This document shows, piece by piece, positions 25,811-37,790 of a stretch of 64,000 bases of DNA (within the stretch, counting starts at the first letter, position 1; the number at the start of each line of letters is the position of its first letter). The DNA is taken from NCBI GenBank assembly GCA_033782935.1, contig JAWQEG010000166.1, positions 3,376,001 through 3,440,000 on the forward strand, in the 5' to 3' direction. The notes beneath the pieces were generated by a model that saw only the letters and a program-made list of their open reading frames with translations, did not search any database and was not told the origin of the DNA. The stretch is from Petrolisthes cinctipes (lineage: Eukaryota; Arthropoda; Malacostraca; Decapoda; Porcellanidae). The position numbers and the translations under genes were made by a program.

Positions 25811-25898
25811 ATCGACTTTGGACACTTAAAATATCGATTTTTAGCATGTTTTGAGCCTATATTTTGAAAACATTCTAGCACTGACTAGACATGTACAG
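25811..25898 (+). repeat. Half-monomer B, 'gactagacatg' subtype (88 bp)
   Basis: Second half of the monomer. Landmarks are atcgactttggacactta, aaaatatcgattttt, agcatgttttgagcct, atattttgaaaacattctag and gactagacatgtacag. This subtype is marked by ggacactta instead of gggcaccta and by gactagacatg at the end. It typically precedes the unit whose half A carries the cccaaaattatc variant, so subtype order is not random and reflects higher-order units. Confidence 0.85.
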
Positions 25899-26978
25899 AT
25901 CGCTTCTGGGACCCAAAATTATCAAATTTTCGGGTGTTTTGAGGTTGAATTTGAGATATAAACGAGTGCAGAAGATACATACACATGTTGACTTTGGGCA
26001 CCTAAAATATTGATTTTTAGCATGTTTTGGCCTGCATCTGAATAGGCATGTACAGATCGCTTCTGGGACCCTAAAATATCGAAATTTTGGGTGTTTGGAG
26101 CCTGAATTTGAGATGTAAACGGGTACAGAAGATGCATGCACATATCGACTTTTTGGCACCTAAAAGATCGATTTTCAGTATGTTTTGGGCCTGTATTTTG
26201 AAAATACTCTAACACGGAGTAGGCATGTACAGTTCGCTTCTGGGACCCCAAAATATCGAATTTTCGGGTGTTTTGGGCCTGAATTTGAGATATCGACTTT
26301 GGGCACGTAAAATATCGATTTTTAGCATGTTTTGGGCCTATATTTTGAAAATATTCTAGCACTGAGTAGACATCTACAGATCGCTTCAGGGACACCAAAA
26401 TATCGAATTTTCGTTTGTTTTGAGCCTGAATTTGAGATATAAACGGGTACAGAAGATGCATGCACATATTGACTTTGGGCGCCTAAAATATCGATTTTCA
26501 GCATGTTTTGGGCCTGTATTTTGAAAATACTCTAACTAAGAGTAGGCATGTACAGATCGCTTCTGGGACCCAAAAATATCGAATTTTTGGGTGTTTTGAG
26601 CCTGAATTTGAGATATAAACGGGTACAGAAGATGCATGCACATATCGACTTTAGACACTTAAAATATCGATTTTTAGCATGTTTTGAGCCTATATTTTGA
26701 AAACATTCTAGCACTGACTAGACATGTACAGATCGCTTCTTGACCCAAAATTATCAAATTTTCGGGTGTTTTGAGGTTGAATTGGAGATATAAACGAGTG
26801 CAGAAGATTCATTTACATATCGACTTTAGGTCACCTAAAAGATCGATTTTCAGTATGTTTTAAGCCTGTATTTTGAAAATACTCTAACACGGAGTAGGCA
26901 TGTACAGTTCGCTTCTGGGACCCCAAAATATCGAATTTTCGGGTGTTTTGGGCCTGAATTTGAGATATCGACTTTGGG

Positions 26979-27264
26979 CACGTAAAATATCGATTTTTAG
27001 CATGTTTTGGGCCTATATTTTGAAAATATTCTAGCACTGAGTAGACATCTACAGATCGCTTCAGGGACACCAAAATATCGAATTTTCGTTTGTTTTGAGC
27101 CTGAATTTGAGATATAAACGGGTACAGAAGATGCATGCACATATTGACTTTGGGCGCCTAAAATATCGATTTTCAGCATGTTTTGGGCCTGTATTTTGAA
27201 AATACTCTAACTAAGAGTAGGCATGTACAGATCGCTTCTGGGACCCAAAAATATCGAATTTTTG
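26979..27264 (+). repeat. Linker between the Q copies, copy of 26304-26589
   Basis: These 286 bp match 26304-26589 at an offset of 675 bp (shared gggcacgtaaaatatcg, gacatctacagatcgcttc, ttttcgtttgttttg and tgggcgcctaaaat). The second Q copy therefore restarts from a different register, which places an exchange junction near 27265, within tcgaatttt/tgggtgttttgagcc. Confidence 0.75.
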
Positions 27265-30114
27265 GGTGTTTTGAGCCTGAATTTGAGATATAAACGGGTA
27301 CTGAAGGTGCATGCTCAATTCGACTTTGGACACTTAAAATATCGATTTTTAGCATGTTTTGAGCCTATATTTTGAAAACATTCTAGCACTGACTAGACAT
27401 GTACAGATCGCTTCTGGGACCCAAAATTATCGAATTTTCGGGTGTTTTGAGGTTGAATTTGAGATATAAACGAGTGCAGAAGATGCATACACATGTTCAA
27501 TTTGGGCACCTAAAATATCGTTTTTTAGCATGTTTTAGGCTTCCATCTGAGTAGGCATGTACAGATCGCCTCTGAGACCCCAAAATATCGAATTTTCGGG
27601 TGTTTGGAGCCTGAATTTGAGATATAAACGGGTACAGAAGATGCATGCACATATCGACTCTTGGGCACCTAAAAGATCGATTTTCAGTATGTTTTGGGCC
27701 TGTATTATGAAAATACTCTAACACGGAGTAGGCATGTACAGATCGCTTCTGGGACCCCAAAATATCGAATTTTTGGGTGTTTTTGGCTTGAATTTGAGAT
27801 ATCGACTTTGGGCACCTAAAATATCGATTATTAGCATGTTTTGGGCCTATATTTTGAAAATATTCTAGCACTGAGTAGGCATGTACAGATCGCTTCTGGC
27901 ACCCCAAAATATCGAATTTTCGGGTGTTTTGAGCCTGAATTTGCGATATAAACGCGAACAGAAGATGCATGCACATATCGACTTTTGGGCACCTAAAATA
28001 TCGATTTTGAGCATGTTTTGGGTTTGTGTCTTGAAAACATTCTAACTAGGAGTAGGGATGTACAGATCGCATCTGGGACCCAAAAATACCGAACTTTCGG
28101 GTGTTTTGAGCCTGAATTTGAGATATAAACATGTACAGAAGATGCATGCACATATCGACTTTGGACACTTAATATATCGATTTTTAGCATGTTTTGGGCC
28201 TATATTTTGAAAATATTCTAGCACTAAGTAGGCATGTACAGATCGCTACTGGGACCCCAAAATATCGAATTTTCGGGTGTTTTGAGCCTGAATTTGAGAT
28301 ATAAACGGGTACAGAAGATGCATGCACATATTGACTTTGGGCACCTAAAATATCGATTTTCAGCATGTTTTGGGCCTGTATTTTGAAAATACACTAACTT
28401 GGAGTAGGCATGTACAGATCGCTTCTGGGACCCAAAATTATCGAATTTTCGGGTGTTTTGAGCCTGAATTTGAGATATAAACGGGTACAGAAGATGCATG
28501 CACATATACTCTAACACGGAGTAGGCATGGACAGTTCGCTTCTGGGACCCCAAAATATCGAATTTTCGGGTGTTTTGGGCCTGAATTTGAAATATCGACT
28601 TTGGGCACCGAAAATATCGATTTTTAGCATGTTTTGGGCCTATATTTTGAAAATATTCTAGCACTGAGTAGGCATCTACAGACTCGTTGTGTGACCTTAA
28701 AATATCGAATTTTCGGGTGTTTTGAGCCTGAATTTGAGATATAAACTGGTACAGAAGATGCATGCACATATCGACTTTTGTGCACCTAAAATATCGATTT
28801 TCAGCAGGTTTTGGGCCTGTATTTTGAAAATACTCTAACTAGGAGTAGGCATGTACAGATCGCTTCTGGGACCCCAAAATATCGAATTTTCGGGTGTTTT
28901 GAGCCTGAATTTGAGATATAAACGGGTACAGAAGATGCATGCACATATCGACTTTGGACACTTAAAATATCGATTTTTAGCATGTTTTGAGCCTATATTT
29001 TGAAAACATTCTAGCACTGACTAGACATGTACAGATCGCTTCTGGGACCCAAAATTATCAAATTTTCGGGTGTTTTGAGGTTGAATTTGAGATATAAACG
29101 AGTGCAGAAGATACATACACATGTTGACTTTGGGCACCTAAAATATTGATTTTTAGCATGTTTTGGCCTGCATCTGAATAGGCATGTACAGATCGCTTCT
29201 GGGACCCTAAAATATCGAAATTTTGGGTGTTTGGAGCCTGAATTTGAGATGTAAACGGGTACAGAAGATGCATGCACATATCGACTTTTTGGCACCTAAA
29301 AGATCGATTTTCAGTATGTTTTGGGCCTGTATTTTGAAAATACTCTAACACGGAGTAGGCATGTACAGTTCGCTTCTGGGACCCCAAAATATCGAATTTT
29401 CGGGTGTTTTGGGCCTGAATTTGAGATATCGACTTTGGGCACGTAAAATATCGATTTTTAGCATGTTTTGGGCCTATATTTTGAAAATATTCTAGCACTG
29501 AGTAGACATCTACAGATCGCTTCAGGGACACCAAAATATCGAATTTTCGTTTGTTTTGAGCCTGAATTTGAGATATAAACGGGTACAGAAGATGCATGCA
29601 CATATTGACTTTGGGCGCCTAAAATATCGATTTTCAGCATGTTTTGGGCCTGTATTTTGAAAATACTCTAACTAAGAGTAGGCATGTACAGATCGCTTCT
29701 GGGACCCAAAAATATCGAATTTTTGGGTGTTTTGAGCCTGAATTTGAGATATAAACGGGTACAGAAGATGCATGCACATATCGACTTTAGACACTTAAAA
29801 TATCGATTTTTAGCATGTTTTGAGCCTATATTTTGAAAACATTCTAGCACTGACTACACATGTACAGATCGCTTCTTGACCCAAAATTATCAAATTTTCG
29901 GGTGTTTTGAGGTTGAATTGGAGATATAAACGAGTGCAGAAGATTCATTTACATATCGACTTTAGGTCACCTAAAAGATCGATTTTCAGTATGTTTTAAG
30001 CCTGTATTTTGAAAATACTCTAACACGGAGTAGGCATGTACAGTTCGCTTCTGGGACCCCAAAATATCGAATTTTCGGGTGTTTTGGGCCTGAATTTGAG
30101 ATATCGACTTTGGG
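27265..30114 (+). repeat. Segment Q, copy 2 (2850 bp)
   Basis: Second copy of the 2850-bp block, ending near 30114 where gggcacctaaaaatatcg replaces gggcacgtaaaatatcg. Its last 1 kb also belongs to the left part of the larger duplicated block seen again from about 39.8 kb (offset 10803), so this stretch has taken part in at least two amplification events. Confidence 0.9.
28418..28534 (+). repeat. 117-bp hybrid unit, copy 3
   Basis: Same junction as copies 1 and 2, 3136 bp downstream of copy 2, carried by the segment Q duplication. Confidence 0.85.
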
Positions 30115-33100
30115 CACCTAAAAATATCGATTTTTAGCATGTTTTGGGCCTATATATTGAAAATATTCTAGCAATAAGTAGGCATGTACAGATCACTTCT
30201 GGGACCCCAAAATAGCGAATTTTCGGGTGTTTTGAGCCTGAATTTGAGATATAAACGGGTACAGAAGATGCATCCACATATCGACTTTTGGGCACCTAAA
30301 AGATCGATTTTCAGTATGTTTTGGGCCTGTATATTGAAAATACTCTAACACGGAGTAGGCATGTACAGATCGCTTCTGGGACCCCAAAATATCGAATTTT
30401 TGGGTGTTTTTGGCCTGAATTTGAGATATCGACTTTGGGCACCTAAAATATCGATTTTTAGCATGTTTTGGGCCTATATTTTGAAAATATTCTAGCACTG
30501 AGTAGGCATGTTCAGATCGCTTCTGGGACCTCAAAATATCGAATTTTCGGGTGTTTTGAGCCTGAATTTGAGATATAAACGGGTACAGAAGATGCATGCA
30601 CATATCGACTTTTGGGCACCAAAAATATCGATTTTGAGCATGTTTTGGGTCTGTATCTTGAAAACATTCTAACTAGGAGTAGGGATGTACAGATCGCTTC
30701 TGGGACCCAAAAATACCGAATTTTCGGGTGTTTTGAGCCTACATTTGAGATATAAACGGGTACAGAAGATGCATGCACATATCGACTTTGGACACTTAAA
30801 ATATCGATTTTCAGCATGTTTTGGGCCTGTATTTTGAAAACATTCTAGCACTGAGTAGGCATGTACAGATCGCTTCTGGGACCCCAAAATATTGAGTTTT
30901 TGAGTGTTTTGGACCTGAATTTGAGATATCGACTTTGGGCACCTAAAATATCGATTTTTAGCATGTTTTGGGCCTATATTTTGAAAATATTCTAGCACTG
31001 ATTAGGCATGTACAGATCGCTTCTGGGACCCCAAAATATCGAATTTTCGGGTGTTTTGAGCCTGAATTTGAGATATAAACGGGTACAGAAGATGCATGCA
31101 CATATTGACTTTGGGCACCTAAAATATAGATTTTCAGCATGTTTTGGGACTGTATTTTCAAAATACTCTAACGCGGAGTAGGCATGTACAGATCGCTTCT
31201 GGGACCCCAAAATATCTAGTTTTTGGGTGTTTTTGGCCTGAATTTGAGATATCGACTTTGGGCACCTAAAATATCGATTTTTAGCATGTTTTGGGCCTAT
31301 ATTTTGAAAATATTCTTGCCCTGAGTAGGCATGTACAGATCGCTTCTGGGACCCCAAAATATCGACTTTTCGAGTGTTTTGAGCCTGAATTTGAGATATA
31401 AACGGGTACAGAAGATGCATGCACATATCGACTTTTGGGCACCTAAAATATCGATTTTGAGCATGTATTGGGTCTGTATCTTGAAAACATTCTAACTAGG
31501 AGTAGGGATGTACAGACCGCTTCTGGGACCCAAAAATACCGAATTTTCGGGTGTTTTGAGCCTACATTTGAGATATAAACGGGTACAGAATATGCATGCA
31601 CATATCGACTTTGGACACTTAAAATATCGATTTTCAGCATGTTTTGGGCTTGTATTTTGAAAACATTTTAGCACTGAGTAGGCATGTACAGATCGCTTCT
31701 TGGACCCCAAAATATCGAGTTTTTGGGTGTTTTGGACCTGAATTTGAGATATCGACTTTGGGCACCTAAAATATCGATTTTTAGCATGTTTTGGGCCTAT
31801 ATTTAGAAAATATATTTTAGCACTGAGTAGGCATGTACAGATCGCTTCTGGGACCCCAAAATATCGAATTTTCGGATGTTTGGAGCCTGAATTTGAGATA
31901 TAAACGGGTACAGAAGATGCATGCACATATTGACTTTGGGCACCTAAGATATCGATTTTCAGCATGTTTTGGGCCTGTATTTTGAAAATACTCTAACTAG
32001 GAGTAGGCATGTACAGATCGCTTCTGGGACCCAAAAATATCGAATTTTCGGGTGTTTTGAGCCTGAATTTGAGATATAAACGGGTACATAAGATGCATGC
32101 ACATATCGACTTTAGACACTTGAAATATCGATTTTTAGCATGTTTTGAGCCTATATTTTGAAAACATTCTAGCACTGAATAGACATGTACAGATCGCTTC
32201 TGGGACACAAAATTATCAAATTTTCGGGTGTTTTGAGGTTGAATTTGAGATATAAACGAGTGCAGAAGATAAATACACATGTTGACTTTGGGCACCTAAT
32301 ATATCGATTTTCAGCATGTTTTGGGCCTGCATCTGATTAGGCATGTACAGATCGCTTCAGGGACCCCAAAATATCGAATTTTTAGGTGTTTGGAGCCTGA
32401 ATTTGAGATATAAACGGGTACCGAAGATGCATGCACATATCGACTTTTGGGCACCTAAAAGATCGATTTTCAGTATGTTTTGGGCCTGTATTTTGAAAAT
32501 ACTCTAACACGGAGTAGGCATGTACAGATCGCTTCTGGGACCCAAAAATATCGAATTTTCGGGTGTTTTGAGGATGAATTCGGGATATAAACGGGTGCAG
32601 AAGATGCATCCACATATCGACTTTTGTGCACCTAAAAGATCGATTTTCAGTATATTTTGGGCCTGTATATTGAAAATACTCTAACACGGAGTAGGCATGT
32701 ACAGATCGCTTCTGGGACCCCAAAATATCGAATTTTTGGGTGTTTTGGGCCTGAATTTGAGATATAAACGGGTACAGAAGATTCATGCACATATCGACTT
32801 TTGGGCACCTAAAATATCGATTTTGAGCATGTTTTGGGTGTGTATCTTTAAAACATTCTAACTAGGAGTAGGGATGTACAGATCGCTTCTGGGACCCAAA
32901 AATACCGAATTTTCGGGTGTTTTGAGCCTGAATTTGAGATATAAACGGGTACAGAAGATGCATGCACATATCGACTTTGGACACTGAAAATATCGATATT
33001 CAGCATGTTTTGGGCCTGTATTTTGAAAACATTCTAGCACTGAGTAGGCATGTACAGATCGCTTCTATGACCCCAAAATATCGAGTTTTTGGGTGTTTTA

Positions 33101-35845
33101 GACCTGAATTTGAGATATCGACTTTGGGCACCTAAAATATCGATTTTTAGCATGTTTTGGGCCTATATTTTGAAAATATTCTAGCACTGAGTAGGCATGT
33201 ACAGATCGCTTCTGGGACCCCAAAATATCGAATTTTCGGGTGTTTTGAGCCTGAATTTGATATATAAACGGGAACAGAAGATGCATGCACATATCGACTT
33301 TTGGGCACCTAAAATATCGATTTTGAGCATGTTTTGGGTCTGTATCTTGAAAACATTCTAACTAGGAGTAGGGATGTACAGATCGCTTCTGGGACCCAAA
33401 AATACCGAATTTTCGGGTGTTTTGAGCCTGAATTTGAGATATAAACGGGTACAGAAGATGATTTCACATATCGACTTTGGACAATGAAAATATCGATTTT
33501 CATCATGTTTTGGGCCTGTATTTTGAAAACATTCTAGCACTGAGTAGGCATGTACAGATCGCTTCTGGGACCCCAAAATATCGAATTTTCGGGTGTTTTG
33601 AGCCTGAATTTGAGATATAAACGGGTACAGAAGATGCATGTACATATTGACTTTATGCACCTAAAATATCGATTTTCAGCATGATTTGGGCCTGTATTTT
33701 GAAAATACTCTAACTAGGAGTAGGCATGTTTAGATCGCTTCTGGGACACAAAAATATCAAATTTTCGGGTGTTTTGAGCATGAATTTGAGATATAAACGG
33801 GTACAGAAGATGCATGCACATATCGACTTTGGACACTTAAAATATCGATTTTTAGCATGTTTTGAACCTGTATTTTGAAAACATTCTAGCACTGACTAGA
33901 CATGTACAGATCGCTTCTGGGACCCAAAATTATCGAATTTTCGGGTGTTTTGAGGTTAAATTTGAGATATAAACGAGTGCAGAAGATGCATGAATACACA
34001 TGTTCAATTTGGGTACCTAAAATACCGATTTTTAGCATGTTTTGTGCCTGCATCTGAGTAGGCATGTACAGATCGCTTTTGGGACTCCAAAATATCGAAT
34101 TTTCGGGTGTTTGGAGTTTGAAATTGAGATATAAACGGGTACAGAAGATGCATGCACATATCGACTTTTGGGCACCTAAAAGATCGATTTTCAGTATGTT
34201 TTGGGCCTGTATTTTGAAAATACTCTAACACGGAGTAGGCATGTACAGTTCGCTTCTGGGACCCCAAAATATCGAATTTTCGGGTGTTTTGAGCCTGAAT
34301 TTGAGATATCGACTTTGGGGACCAAAAATATCGATTTTTAGCATGTTTTGGGCATATATTTTAAAAATATTCTAGAACTAAGTAGGCATGTACAGGTCAC
34401 TTCTGGGACCCCAAAATATCGAATTTTCGGGTGTTTTGAGCCTGAATTTAAGATATAAACGGGTACAGATGATGCACGCACATATCGACTTTGGACACTT
34501 AAAATATCGATTTTCAGCATGTTTTGGGCCTGTATTTTGAAAATACTCTAACACGGAGTAGGCATGTACGGTTCGCTTCTGGGACCCCAAAATATCGAAT
34601 TTTCGGGTGTTTTGGGCCTGAATTTGAAATATCGACTTTGGGCACCTAAAATATCGATTTTTAGCATGTTTTGGGCCTATATTTTGAAAATATTCTAGCA
34701 CTGAGTAGGCATGTACAGATCGCTTCTGGGACCCCAAAATATCGAATTTTCGGGTGTTTTGATCCTGAATTTGAGATATAAACGGGTACAGAAGATGCAT
34801 GCACATATTGACTTTAGGCACCTAAAATATCGATTTTCAGCATGTTTTGGGCCTGTATTTTGAAAATACTCTAACACGGAGTAGGCATGTACAGATCGCT
34901 TCTGGGACCCAAAAATATCGAATTTTCGTGTGTTTTGAGCCTGAATTTGAGATATAAACGGGTACAGAAGATGCATGCACATATCGACTTTGGACACTTA
35001 AAATATCGATTTTTTGCATGTTTTGAGCCTATATTTTGAAAACATTCTAGCACTGACTAGACATGTACAGATCGCTTCTGGGACCCAAAATTATCGAATT
35101 TTCGGGTGTTTGGAGCCTGAATTTGAGATATAAACGGGTACAGAAGATGCATGCACATATCGAGTTTATGGCACCTAAAGGATCGATTTTCAGTATGTTT
35201 TGGGGCTGAATTTTGAAAATACTCTAACACGGAGTAGGCATGTACAGTTCGTTTCTGGGACCTCAAAATATCGAATTTTAGGGTGTTTTGGGCCTGAATT
35301 TGAGATATCGACTTTGGCTACCTAAAATATCGATTTTTAGCATGTTTTGGGCCTATATTTTGAAAATATTCTAGCACTAAGTACAGATCACTTCTGGGAC
35401 CCCAAAATATCGAATTTTCGGGTGTTTTGAGCCTGAATTTGAGATATAAACGGGTACAGATGATGCATGCACATATCGACTTTGGACACTTAAAATATCG
35501 ATTTTTAGCATGTTTTGAGCCTATATTTTGAAAAATTTCTAGCACTGAGTAGGCATGTACAGATCGCTTCTGGAACCCAAAAATATCGAATTTTCGGGTG
35601 TTTTGAGGTTGAATTTGGGATATAAACGGGTGCAGAAGATGCATCCACATATCGACTTTTGGGCACCTAAAAGATCGATTTTCAGTATATTTTGGGCCTG
35701 TATATTGAAAATACTCTAACACGGAGTAGGCATGTACAGATCGCTTCTGGGACCCCAAAATATCGAATTTTTGGGTGTTTTGGGCCTGAATTTGAGATAT
35801 CGACTTTGGGCACCTAAAATATCGATTTTTAGCATGTTTTGGGCC
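28980..35845 (+). repeat. Large segmental duplication, copy 1 (~6.9 kb)
   Basis: This block recurs at about 39.78-47.14 kb. The offset is 10803 bp from about 29.2 to 30.5 kb, 9980-9985 from 31.35 to about 32.5 kb (or 11326 against the second tandem copy), 11326 near 33.3 kb, 11474 then 11470 near 33.7-34.5 kb, and 11293 from 34.9 kb on. The jumps are whole-monomer gains or losses plus small indels. Shared rare markers include aatagcgaattttcgg, tatcgacttttcgag, tcgagtttatggcacc and gcactaagtacagatcac. This copy alone has about 823 bp at roughly 30.5-31.3 kb. Confidence 0.85.
35387..35387 (+). repeat. 8-bp deletion marker at unit boundary (four loci)
   Basis: The unit boundary reads ctaagtacagatcac instead of ctaagtaggcatgtacagatcac, with 8 bp lost between two GTA triplets. 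The same lesion precedes unit starts at 35387, 46680, 56374 and 59947 (the last as gtaaagatcac). It marks four related 139-bp S-type units. Confidence 0.85.
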
Positions 35846-37247
35846 TAAATTTTGAAATTATTCCTGCACTGAATAGGCATGTACAGATCGCTTCTGGGAC
35901 CCCAAAATATCGAATTTTCGGGTGTTTTGAGCCTGAATTTGAGATATAAACGGGTACAGAAGATGCATGCACATATCGACTTTGGACACTTAAAATATCG
36001 ATTTTTAGCATGTTTTGAGCCTATATTTTGAAAACATTCTAGCACTGACTAGACATGTACAGATCGCTTTTGGGACCCAAAATTATCAAATTTTCGGGTG
36101 TTTTGAGGTTGAATTTGAGATATAAACGAGTGCAAAAGATACATACACATGTTGACTTTGGGCACCTAAAATATCGATTTTCAGCATGTTTTGGGCCTGC
36201 ATCTGAGTAGGCATGTACAGATCGCTTCTGGGACCCCAAAATATCGAAATTTTGGGTGTTTTGAGCCTGAATTTGAGATGTAAACGGGTACAGAAGATGC
36301 ATGCACATATCGACTTTTTGGCACCTAAAAGATCGATTTTCAGTATGTTTTGGGCCTGTATTTTGAAAATACTCTAACACGGAGTAGGCATGTACAGTTC
36401 GCTTCTGGGACCCCAAAATATCGAATTTTCGGGTGTTTTGGGCCTGAATTTGAAATATCGACTTTGTGCACCTAAAATATCGATTTTGAGCATGTTTTGG
36501 GCCTATATTTTGAAAATATTCTAGCACTGAGTAGGCATCTACAGATCGCTTCAGGGACCCGAAAATATCGAATTTTCGTTTGTTTTGAGCCTGAATTTGA
36601 TATATAAACGGGTACAGAAGATGCATGCACGTATTGACTTTGGGCGCCTAAAATATCGATTTTCAGCATGTTTTGGGCCTGTATTTTGAAAATACTCTAA
36701 CTAGGAGTAGGCATGTACAGATCGCTTCTGGGACCCAAAAATATCGAATTTTCGGGTGTTTTGAGCCTGAATTTGAGATATAAACGGGCACAGAAGATGC
36801 ATACACATGTTGACTTTGGTCACCTAAAATATCGATTTTCAGCTTGTTTTGGGCCTGTATTTTAAAATACTCTAACACGGAGTAAGCAAGTACAGATCGC
36901 TTCTGGGACCCCAAAATATCGAATTTTCGGGTGTTTTTAGCCTGAATTTGAGATATAAACGGGTAAAGAAGATGAATGCGCATATCGACTTTGGACACTT
37001 AATATATCGATTTTTAGCATGTTTTGGGCCTATATTTTGAAAATATTCTAGCACTGAGTAGGCATGTACAGATCGCTACTGGGACCCCAAAATATCGAAT
37101 TTTCGGGTGTTTTGAGCCTGAATTTGAGATATAAACGGGTACAGAAGATGTATGCACATATTGACTTTGGGCACCTAAAATATCGATTTTCAGCATGTTT
37201 TGGGCCTGTATTTTGAAAATACACTAACTTGGAGTAGGCATGTACAG

Positions 37248-37364
37248 ATCGCTTCTGGGACCCAAAATTATCGAATTTTCGGGTGTTTTGAGCCTGAATT
37301 TGAGATATAAACGGGTACAGAAGATGCATGCACATATACTCTAACACGGAGTAGGCATGGACAG
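37248..37364 (+). repeat. 117-bp hybrid unit, copy 4
   Basis: Same junction, 8830 bp downstream of copy 3, in the distant copy of segment P at about 37.0-37.6 kb. Confidence 0.85.
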
Positions 37365-37790
37365 TTCGCTTCTGGGACCCCAAAATATCGAATTTTTGGG
37401 TGTTTTGGGCCTGAATTTGAAATATCGACTTTGGGCACCGAAAATATCGATTTTTAGCATGTTTTGGGCCTATATTTTGAAAATATTCTAGCACTGAGTA
37501 GGCATCTACAGATTCGTTGTGTGACCTTAAAATATCGAATTTTCCGGTGTTTTAAGCCTGAATTTGAGATATAAACTGGTACAGAAGATGCATGCACATA
37601 TCGACTTTTGTGCACCTAAAATATCGATTTTCAGCAGGTTTTGGGTTTGTGTCTTGAAAATACTCTAACTAGGAGTAGGCATGTACAGATCGCTTCTGGG
37701 ACCCAAAAATATCGAATTTTCGGGTGTTTTGAGCCTGAATTTGAGATATAAACGGGTGCAGAAGATGCATGCACATATCGACTTTGGACT

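Larger units (their letters stand above)
25723..25898 (+). repeat. Reference full-length monomer (176 bp)
   Basis: A clean example of the basic unit, phased to begin at atcgcttctggg and end at catgtacag. It consists of half A (25723-25810) and half B (25811-25898), each exactly 88 bp. Six CpG sites are conserved: four in half A (positions 3, 25, 33 and 65) and two in half B (positions 3 and 25 of that half). A ClaI site (ATCGAT) sits in half B and an NsiI site (ATGCAT) near the end of half A in most full-length units, so ClaI should cut the array to a monomer ladder. Confidence 0.95.
24129..26978 (+). repeat. Segment Q, copy 1 (2850 bp)
   Basis: This block is repeated at 27265-30114, offset 3136 bp. 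I noticed about six base differences over the whole 2850 bp (near 24229, 24561-24562, 24732, 25091 and 26722), roughly 99.8% identity by eye. Shared oddities include gtactgaaggtgcatgctc, tgcgatataaacgcgaac and gagatgtaaacggg. It contains segment P copy 2. Confidence 0.9.
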
